A stretch of DNA of 64,000 bases from an uncultured Helicobacteraceae bacterium (GTDB lineage Bacteria > Campylobacterota > Campylobacteria > Campylobacterales > Helicobacteraceae). The stretch lies in NCBI GenBank assembly GCA_944323755.1, contig CALUTR010000004.1:1-64000 (forward strand). The letters are read 5' to 3'. Shown piece after piece: positions 57,514 to 64,000 of this stretch; position 1 is the stretch's first letter; each line of letters starts with the position of its first letter. Under the pieces are notes generated by a model, which saw nothing but the letters and a program-made list of their open reading frames with translations, did no database searches and had not been told where the DNA came from. Made by a program: the position numbers and the translations under genes.

Positions 57514-58620
57514 ATGCCTATTGATTTAAATGAACATCTAAAACGGAAAAATGCTAATAATAACAATTCAAATAATGGTGGAAATGGCGATAAAAAGCCA
57601 CCTAAGAATCCGCTAAAAATGAATTTTAATCCAAATTTTAATATGCCTAGCAATAAAACTATCATAGGGATTATTTCTATTATTGTTGTGTTGCTTATTT
57701 TTATCGCAGCAAAGCCATTTGTTATTATTAATTCTGGTGAAATTGGTATTAAAGTTACTGCCGGTGAATATGATAATACTCCGTTACAGCCGGGATTGCA
57801 TTTCTTTGTGCCAATTATTCAAAATGTAATTATTGTGGATACAAGAGTAAGGACTATTAATTTTTCTAGAACAGAGGATATGGGTGTTGTTGGTAAAAAT
57901 CAGGGTATTTTTAGAAATGATGCAATTAGCGTTATGGATAGCAGGGGGCTTACTGTTTCAATTGAATTAACAGTTCAATATCAGCTAAATTGGGCTACAG
58001 CTCCGCAGACTATTGCCAATTATGGATTATCTTGGGAGCAAAAAATTATAAATCCTGTTGTGCGTGATGTAGTAAGAGGTGTGGTCGGCAGGTACCCAGC
58101 AGAAGAGTTGCCTGTAAAAAGGAATGATATTGCAAATTTAATTAGCACAAATATAGAAACAGAAATAGGAAAATTTGCAAATCAGCCGGTATCCCTTAGC
58201 TCTGTTCAATTAAGAGAGATCGTATTGCCACAAAATATTAGAGAGCAGATTGAGAAAGTTCAAGTAGCAAGGCAAGAAGCAGAGAGAAAGAGATATGAAG
58301 TAGAACAAGCAAAAATGGAAGCAGAAAAAGCAGTAACTCTAGCAAAAGGTGAGGCTGATGTTAATAGGATGAAAGCACAAGGTGCAGCTGATGCTATGTC
58401 CATTGAAGCAAAGGCGCAAAGTCAAGCAAATAGATTGATTAGTGAGAGTTTATCATCAAGATTGCTTGAATTGCGACAGATTGAAACTCAAGGTAAGTTT
58501 AACGAGGCATTAAGAGAAAATAGAGATGCTCAAATTTTCTTAACACCAGGTGGTGCTGTGCCAAATATTTGGGTAGATTCCAAAAATGCAAAAAAAGCAA
58601 CATCAGTAAGTGGTAATTGA
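57514..58620 (+). CDS. SPFH/prohibitin-domain membrane protein (HflK-like)
   Basis: A 368-residue protein with a Gly/Asn-rich cytoplasmic start, one TM helix (about 48-70: TIIGIISIIVVLLIFIAAKP), an SPFH domain (about 75-250: INSGEIGIKVTAGEYDNTPL) and a helical C-terminus with Ala/Glu repeats (about 250-320: QEAERKRYEVEQAKMEAEKA). It forms ring assemblies in the membrane in relatives, often around FtsH. It lies 9 bases after ilvE and shares 4 bases with hisIE. A Helicobacter-wide conserved gene. Confidence 0.9.
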   Translation: MPIDLNEHLKRKNANNNNSNNGGNGDKKPPKNPLKMNFNPNFNMPSNKTIIGIISIIVVLLIFIAAKPFVIINSGEIGIKVTAGEYDNTPLQPGLHFFVPIIQNVIIVDTRVRTINFSRTEDMGVVGKNQGIFRNDAISVMDSRGLTVSIELTVQYQLNWATAPQTIANYGLSWEQKIINPVVRDVVRGVVGRYPAEELPVKRNDIANLISTNIETEIGKFANQPVSLSSVQLREIVLPQNIREQIEKVQVARQEAERKRYEVEQAKMEAEKAVTLAKGEADVNRMKAQGAADAMSIEAKAQSQANRLISESLSSRLLELRQIETQGKFNEALRENRDAQIFLTPGGAVPNIWVDSKNAKKATSVSGN

Positions 58621-59297
58621 TGATAGATTGTATAGATTGGAATAAGTCTCCCTTGATTCCAGTTATTACTCAAGATTATGATAGCTTGGAGGTGTTAATG
58701 TTAGCTTATTTGAATAGCGAAGCATTAACTTTAAGCATTCAAAGTGGAGTGGCTCATTATTTTTCAAGATCTAAGAATAGAATCTGGAAAAAAGGTGAAG
58801 AAAGCGGTAATATACAAACGATAAAAGAAGTGCATATTGATTGTGATAATGATGCGATTTTGTTTAAAGTTAATCAAGCTGGTGTAGCTTGTCATACGGG
58901 GAATGTGAGCTGCTTTTATAGGACAATTGATTTTGATGACATCAATATAGATTTAACAAAGGCTAAGATGATAGATCCTCCATATAGCACGATTGATAAG
59001 TTGTACCATATACTTCAAGATAGAAAAACACAAAGTAAAGATGTATCCTATACTGCATCATTATATGCAAAAGGTGAAAATACAATTGGTAAAAAGATAG
59101 TAGAAGAGGCTTGCGAATTTGCATTTGCTATAAAAGATAATAAAAGTGATGAAATAATATATGAGTGTGCAGATTTGATATATCATATGTTGGTTGGATT
59201 GAGTTATAAAGATATATCTCCAGATAGGATTATGCAAGAGTTAAATAGAAGATTCTCCATAAGTGGATTAGAGGAAAAGGCGCAGAGAAGAGGCTAA
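58617..59297 (+). CDS. hisI: HisIE bifunctional phosphoribosyl-AMP cyclohydrolase / phosphoribosyl-ATP pyrophosphatase
   Basis: A 226-residue fusion for steps 2 and 3 of histidine synthesis. HisI at about 1-115: AYLNSEALTLSIQSGVAHYF, SRSKNRIWKKGEESGNIQ, DCDNDAILFKVNQ with Zn ligands in VACHTGNVSCFYR. HisE at about 125-226: LYHILQDRKTQSK, YTASLYAKGENTIGKKIVEE, ACEFAFAI, ECADLIYHMLVGLS. It overlaps the SPFH gene by 4 bases (ATGA). Confidence 0.96.
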   Translation: MMIDCIDWNKSPLIPVITQDYDSLEVLMLAYLNSEALTLSIQSGVAHYFSRSKNRIWKKGEESGNIQTIKEVHIDCDNDAILFKVNQAGVACHTGNVSCFYRTIDFDDINIDLTKAKMIDPPYSTIDKLYHILQDRKTQSKDVSYTASLYAKGENTIGKKIVEEACEFAFAIKDNKSDEIIYECADLIYHMLVGLSYKDISPDRIMQELNRRFSISGLEEKAQRRG

Positions 59298-59301
59298 AAT
59301 C

Positions 59302-59766
59302 TTGGATTTTTCTTATATTTCCATATTTGATTTTCTTGTATTTGGGATTTTAATTATATTTAATATTATTATTTTTTTATGTGGGTTAATACTTTCTGGT
59401 ATAAAAAAGATTCTATTATTCTTTCTTTCTTTTATTTTATTTTTATCTTTACCATTTTTGAATATTTATATAGTTGATAATTATATAAACAAAGTTAATT
59501 TTGAGGTAACAAATTCAAAAAAACTTGTTTATTCTAATTCATTTTTTATTAGTGGCAAAATCACAAATGAAGGAAAGCAAGATCTTAGCAAGTGCAACTT
59601 GTATCTTTATATCAATAATTTATATCCTTTGCAAAAGCCTGAATTTTTAATTAACTTAGAAAATATAGATTTAAATCGTGGTAGTATTATAGAATTTGAA
59701 AAGTTTATTGATAATTTTAATTTTGATGATAAATACAAAAAACTTTCAATTAGGTGCTTTAAGTAA
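59302..59766 (+). CDS. DUF2393-like small membrane protein
   Basis: A 154-residue protein with two N-terminal membrane helices (about 8-30 and 35-55) and a small periplasmic beta domain (INKVNFEVTNSKKLVYSNSF, FISGKITNEGKQDLSKCNLY). This matches the Campylobacterota DUF2393 pattern; function unknown. The start is TTG four bases after hisIE, with a weak ribosome site AGAAGAGG. It ends one base before the convergent hydrolase gene. Confidence 0.72.
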   Translation: MDFSYISIFDFLVFGILIIFNIIIFLCGLILSGIKKILLFFLSFILFLSLPFLNIYIVDNYINKVNFEVTNSKKLVYSNSFFISGKITNEGKQDLSKCNLYLYINNLYPLQKPEFLINLENIDLNRGSIIEFEKFIDNFNFDDKYKKLSIRCFK

Positions 59767-59767
59767 T

Positions 59768-60712
59768 TTAATGTTGCTTTATGTAATGCAATACATCATC
59801 TATTATTTCATCTTTATTTAATTCCAAAAATAATTCGTGCCTAGCATCTGCATATAATGATAATTTGGTATTTATATATCCTTGTTTTATGATATGTTTG
59901 TATGCTTTAAACACGCCTTTGCCAAATTTTCCACAAGCATCATCTTCGCCACTTACAAATAATATTGGCATATTTGGTTTTTGAATTTTATGCGGATAAT
60001 TGCTGAATACTTTTTTTACTCCACCAAGTAGGTTTATAAAACTATTTATCGTAAAAATAAAACTTTGCTTATTATCTTTTATGTGTCTGTTTATTTCATC
60101 TATATCTCTATTTGTCCATAGTTTGCCACTTACTTTTCCATTATTTAGATTATCATTTTTTTTATATTTCGCATTAAATGATAAAAATGATAATTTGTAA
60201 GCTATATTTTTACCTATTTTATTAAATCCTAATATTTTGCATAATTTTAAAAATAAGATTCCAAGTGTTGTGCCAAAATATGGGCTTGGACTTCCACATA
60301 GTATTAAAATATCAATTTCTTTTTCATATTCCTGCAGATATCTTCTTGATAAAAGCGATCCCATACTATGACCTATTAGTATGAATTTTTGTGATTTGTA
60401 TGTGGCTTTTAGTAGTTTTGTTAGATTATGCATATCTTGCATTGCTAGTTCAAATCCATTTTCGCCCATTTCTCCTAAAAATATATCACCGCCTATGCTA
60501 TCCCCATGTCCTCTGTGGTCGTTTATAGCAACTATATATCCTGCTTTGCTTAAAATATTTGCTATGTATGAATAATTACCTTTGTGTTCTATCATTCCAT
60601 GTGCTATCTGTATCACACCATTGTATTTATTTATTGATAAATCTCTGTATATATCATAATAAATCAAAAGTCCATTAGAATCCATATTTAAAGTTTCTTT
60701 TATTATTTTCAT
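59768..60712 (-). CDS. pldB: alpha/beta-hydrolase, lysophospholipase/monoacylglycerol lipase-like
   Basis: A 314-residue hydrolase of the PldB/monoacylglycerol lipase group. The oxyanion region is IQIAHGMIEHKGNY, followed by NDHRGHGDSIGG. The nucleophile Ser116 is in IGHSMGSLLSRRYL. The acid is in LFVSGEDDACGKFG, and the His lies near YADARHELFLELN. No signal peptide. Substrate and symbol are inferred from family resemblance. It is monocistronic and convergent with the DUF2393-like gene. Confidence 0.87.
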   Translation of the reverse strand: MKIIKETLNMDSNGLLIYYDIYRDLSINKYNGVIQIAHGMIEHKGNYSYIANILSKAGYIVAINDHRGHGDSIGGDIFLGEMGENGFELAMQDMHNLTKLLKATYKSQKFILIGHSMGSLLSRRYLQEYEKEIDILILCGSPSPYFGTTLGILFLKLCKILGFNKIGKNIAYKLSFLSFNAKYKKNDNLNNGKVSGKLWTNRDIDEINRHIKDNKQSFIFTINSFINLLGGVKKVFSNYPHKIQKPNMPILFVSGEDDACGKFGKGVFKAYKHIIKQGYINTKLSLYADARHELFLELNKDEIIDDVLHYIKQH

Positions 60713-60832
60713 TTTATACCTTAATTAATATTATTAGGTTTGTTGTAGCAAGGATTGTATTATAGTTTATTAGGATTAAATTAAGACTGCAAAATATATT
60801 CAACTTGTAATTAGATTTAATAACTTTTATAT

Positions 60833-60867
60833 TTTTTAAGCTTGCTTTAATGGGGGGGGGTAGAATC
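60833..60867 (+). promoter_or_regulatory. G9-tract promoter of first outer-membrane barrel gene
   Basis: TTTTTAAGCTTGCTTTAATG is followed by nine G in all (60852-60860) and TAGAATC. TAGAAT (60861-60866) serves as a -10, 33 bases before the ATG. Tract length sets the spacing to upstream elements, so slippage would alter promoter strength. The same element recurs at 61576. Confidence 0.8.
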
Positions 60868-60899
60868 CATTTTTTAAATTCTAAATTAAAAGAGGTTGA

Positions 60900-61517
60900 A
60901 TGAAAAGAATTTTATTTTCCTTATTCTTGGTTTTAGCTACTAGCTATGCAAATGAAAAGAATGGTTTTTTTATCGGTTTAGAAATAGGTGGTGGTGAATC
61001 AACAATTGACGCAGGAATCTTAAATGTAACTCGTAGCCTCCCTTCATATGGAGTAAGGGCTGGATATTCATATTTGTTTAACGAATATATTGGTCTTAGG
61101 GGTTATGGAAGTATAGTCTATACAACTGCAAGTGAAGATTATTACAATGCTATGAGTGCAGAGAGTTATAAAGATTCTACTTCTTTGTTGTCATATACGA
61201 TCAATGCAGATGTGTTATTTAATTTCTACAATACAGAATCTATTTTTATAGGTGCATTTGCAGGTATTGGGATAGGTGGTGCTAATGTTAGTTATTATGA
61301 TACCTCATTTGTAGATAGATTACAAACTGCAGTTGATGTAAGCAAAAATAATTTCTATAGCGATTCTAGATTAGGGCTTAGAGCTGGTAGCGGTAGTCAT
61401 AGTGTTGATTTTGCATTTACACTACCTTTGGTAACTACAAAAATCAGTGCTTATTCAATAGAAGCAAAAGTAAAACAAAATTACAGAGTATCTTTAGCTT
61501 ATAACTACACTTTCTAA
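60900..61517 (+). CDS. small outer-membrane beta-barrel protein (paralogue 1)
   Basis: A 205-residue protein with signal peptide (MKRILFSLFLVLATSYA), alternating strand pattern and a C-terminal aromatic residue (SLAYNYTF), the BAM-recognised end of outer-membrane proteins. KNGFFIGLEIGGGEST opens the barrel, and GAFAGIGIGGANV is shared with the next gene. Eight strands are likely. RBS AAAAGAGG. It has a G-tract promoter and its own terminator. Function (adhesion, porin) unknown. Confidence 0.87.
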   Translation: MKRILFSLFLVLATSYANEKNGFFIGLEIGGGESTIDAGILNVTRSLPSYGVRAGYSYLFNEYIGLRGYGSIVYTTASEDYYNAMSAESYKDSTSLLSYTINADVLFNFYNTESIFIGAFAGIGIGGANVSYYDTSFVDRLQTAVDVSKNNFYSDSRLGLRAGSGSHSVDFAFTLPLVTTKISAYSIEAKVKQNYRVSLAYNYTF

Positions 61518-61523
61518 TTAATT

Positions 61524-61547
61524 ATTCTAGGATTTAAGTCCTAGAAT
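61524..61547 (+). terminator. terminator hairpin after barrel gene 1
   Basis: ATTCTAGGA / TCCTAGAAT, 9-bp stem, loop TTTAAG, 7 bases after the stop. Nearly the same hairpin follows the second barrel gene. Confidence 0.65.
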
Positions 61548-61575
61548 CCTCATATATTTTAACCATTTCCTTAAA

Positions 61576-61611
61576 TTTTTAAGCTTGCTTTAATGGGGGG
61601 GGGGTAGAATC
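61576..61611 (+). promoter_or_regulatory. G10-tract promoter of second outer-membrane barrel gene
   Basis: The same TTTTTAAGCTTGCTTTAATG core, ten G in all (61595-61604), then TAGAATC with TAGAAT at 61605-61610, 35 bases before the ATG. One G longer than the first copy. Confidence 0.8.
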
Positions 61612-61645
61612 TGCTACTTAATTTCAATTCAAAAAAAGGGTTTGT

Positions 61646-62254
61646 ATGAAAAAAATTCTAATTTGTTTTATTTTATTTATAGGGTTTGCTCAGGCAAATG
61701 ATAAAGATGGTGTATTTTTAGGATTTGAGCTTGGATTAGGAGAGGTGAAAACTACAGAATCGTTTAATGGTGCTACAAGTAACACTAAATTAAATTTACC
61801 ACTATATGGCTTTAGAATAGGGTATACAAGGTATTTTAGTGATTTTTTTGGTATCTCTACTTATGTTAATTTTAGGGACTTATTTCAATCAGCTAGTGTC
61901 AATGGTGTAAAAACTCATATTGATATTATGTCATTTGCGGCAAATATGGACTTTTTGCTTGATTTCTATAATGAAAGATCTGTATCTGTAGGTGCATTTG
62001 CAGGTATTGGGATAGGTGGTGCTAATGTCAAAGGCAAAGTAAGCGGTACTTTAAATGATAGCATTTCTGAATTTTATGGAGATATTAAGTTAGGATTAAA
62101 AACAAGCTATGGTTTTAATTCTATAAGTTTCATTGCTTCATTTCCTCTTGTTCCAGTAGAAGAAAGCACATTTGTTGGAGCAGGATTTCCAACTTATAAT
62201 TCTACGTTAAAAACTAATTATGCTATATCTTTAGCATATGATTATAGATTTTAA
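61646..62254 (+). CDS. small outer-membrane beta-barrel protein (paralogue 2)
   Basis: A 202-residue paralogue of the preceding gene: signal peptide (MKKILICFILFIGFAQA), opening KDGVFLGFELGLGEVK, shared GAFAGIGIGGANVKG, and C-terminal SLAYDYRF. The mid-barrel loops differ clearly (SVNGVKTHIDIMSFAANMDF against SYKDSTSLLSYTINADVLF), as expected for surface loops. A 40-base exact match lies inside the shared segment. It has its own G-tract promoter. Confidence 0.87.
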   Translation: MKKILICFILFIGFAQANDKDGVFLGFELGLGEVKTTESFNGATSNTKLNLPLYGFRIGYTRYFSDFFGISTYVNFRDLFQSASVNGVKTHIDIMSFAANMDFLLDFYNERSVSVGAFAGIGIGGANVKGKVSGTLNDSISEFYGDIKLGLKTSYGFNSISFIASFPLVPVEESTFVGAGFPTYNSTLKTNYAISLAYDYRF

Positions 62255-62257
62255 TTA

Positions 62258-62287
62258 ATTATTCTAGGATTCAAATCCTAGAATAAT
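62258..62287. terminator. bidirectional hairpin between barrel gene 2 and mrp
   Basis: ATTATTCTAGGATT / AATCCTAGAATAAT, 14-bp stem with a two-base loop, 3 bases after the barrel stop and 10 bases from the mrp stop on the other strand. Confidence 0.7.
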
Positions 62288-62297
62288 TCTAGAATAA

Positions 62298-63361
62298 TTA
62301 ATGTCTTGTAGGTTGTATTTCAGCATTTGTTACTTCACCGACATTTTCTAAAAAATCATTTATTTTATGTGCTGCTTTTATGTATTCTTTTGCACCTATA
62401 CTTTCTGGCTCAAAGAATACTATAGGCTTTCCAGAATCTCCACCTTCTCTTATTTTACCTTCAATTGGAACTTGTGCTAATACTTCACAGCTATATTTGT
62501 TTGCTAGATCTGCTGAAGTGCCTTTGCCAAATATATCATATTTTTCACCACAGCAAGGACACGCAAATCCACTCATATTCTCTATAATTCCTGCAACAGG
62601 TATATTTAGTTTTTTAAACATATCCAAGCTTCTTGCACTATCATCTAGGGCTACTACTTGTGGTGTTGTAACAGAGATTCCAGCTGTCACTGGGACACTC
62701 TGCGCTAGAGTTAATTGTGCATCACCAGTTCCAGGTGGCATATCAATAACTAGTATATCTAATTCTCCCCATAGCACATCTGTAAGCATTTGTTCTATTG
62801 CTCTCATTATCATAGGACCGCGCCAAATTAAACTTTGTCCTTCTTCATACATCATACCCATGCTCATAACTTTTATTCCATATGCTTTTAGTGGAATTAG
62901 CTTCATTACGGATTCATCAGTCATTGGTTTTTGTGAATTTAGTGATAACATTCTTGGTATATTTGGTCCATAAATATCAGCATCAAGCAAGCCAACGCTT
63001 TTCCCGCTTTGTGCTAATGCTATAGCAATATTTACACTTGTTGTTGATTTGCCAACACCACCTTTACCAGAGCTAATCATTATAAAATGCTTGATATTTG
63101 GTGCGATATTTTTTGTCCTTTTTTGTTCTTCTTTGATTTGCGGAGTTTTGATATTTACTTTTGTTGAATCTCCTAGTTTTGCCTTAATTTCACTTTCTAA
63201 TTTATCTGATACATCTTTGTTATTTGATGGAATCTCAACAAATACTTCTATATTGTCATTGTGGATTTTTATATCTTTTACAAATCCAAAATCAACAATA
63301 TCTCTTTTAAAATTAGGATATAAAATCTCTTTTAACTTTTCTAAAATATTTTCTTTATTCA

Positions 63362-63362
<1 letters not shown>
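62298..63362 (-). CDS. mrp: Mrp/ApbC iron-sulfur cluster carrier ATPase
   Basis: A 354-residue protein with an N-terminal MIP18-like domain (1-75) and a NBP35/Mrp P-loop ATPase. The deviant Walker A GKGGVGKST is at about 99-107; Walker B LVIDMPPGTGDAQL follows. The cluster-binding motif is GFACPCCGEKYD. It delivers Fe-S clusters to apo-proteins. The ATG overlaps the thiC stop by one base (TAATG), and ThiC is itself an Fe-S enzyme. Confidence 0.95.

Positions 63363-64000
<638 letters not shown>

Noticed and set aside
62380..62973. 197-codon plus-strand frame over mrp
   Set aside because: Exact shadow of the strongly conserved Mrp gene on the other strand.

Overview
The window looks like chromosomal DNA from an AT-rich Campylobacterota, most likely a Helicobacter. 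The evidence is gene content and order: dnaA-dnaN-gyrB, fliF-fliG-fliH-dxs, a GltX1-type glutamyl-tRNA synthetase, aminofutalosine-route menaquinone synthesis (mqnE), a GT10 fucosyltransferase with a poly-G tract, paired small outer-membrane barrels with poly-G promoters, and extended -10 promoters (TGnTAnAAT) without clear -35 boxes. The species cannot be fixed from the sequence alone. No CRISPR array, insertion sequence or prophage was seen. Most of the window is housekeeping DNA; the interesting signals are contingency loci, decaying genes and a few unrecognised proteins.

Layout. 1-4.2 kb: rseP (cut by the left edge), yggS, htrA and a fucosyltransferase gene split by a G10 tract. 4.3-7.3 kb: a large secreted protein of unknown role. 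7.3-12.7 kb: ruvC diverging from dnaA, then dnaN and gyrB, with candidate origin motifs on both sides of dnaA and a strong terminator after gyrB. 12.7-16.4 kb: a decayed molybdopterin-binding (Mop) gene, then a visibly more GC-rich block of intact argG with frameshifted metA and multiply broken metY. 16.5-21.3 kb: cheV, an MMPL-type exporter, an ABC-F ATPase and a TRL lipoprotein gene frameshifted in a T tract. 21.3-24.7 kb (minus): mnmH, pyrC and a phosphomannomutase/phosphoglucomutase. 24.8-32.1 kb (plus): hisC, fliF, fliG, fliH, dxs and a membrane protein.

32.1-41.5 kb is a long minus-strand series: TonB-dependent receptor, PepSY protein, purM, plsY, folB, an Mla-type lipid transporter (permease with STAS, ATPase, MCE protein, lipoprotein) and gltX1. 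A 647-base gap with gene debris and palindromes follows. Then come moaA, yceI, aspA, pta-ackA, tRNA-Ser(GCU), a DUF305-like protein, aroE, an SH3 membrane protein and an ExeA-like ATPase. 51.0-64.0 kb: mqnE, cutA, two unrecognised proteins, an ftsK homologue lacking a membrane domain, ilvE, an SPFH protein, hisIE, a DUF2393-like protein, a lysophospholipase-like hydrolase, two paralogous outer-membrane barrels, mrp and the 3' part of thiC.

Functionally, the flagellar MS-ring and rotor genes plus cheV indicate a motile, chemotactic cell. aspA, pta-ackA and mqnE fit amino-acid-fed respiratory metabolism with acetate handling. Three slippable G tracts (one in a fucosyltransferase, two in barrel promoters) and a T tract in a lipoprotein signal sequence suggest that surface structures vary by phase switching. 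Loss of metA and metY suggests dependence on external methionine unless another route exists elsewhere.
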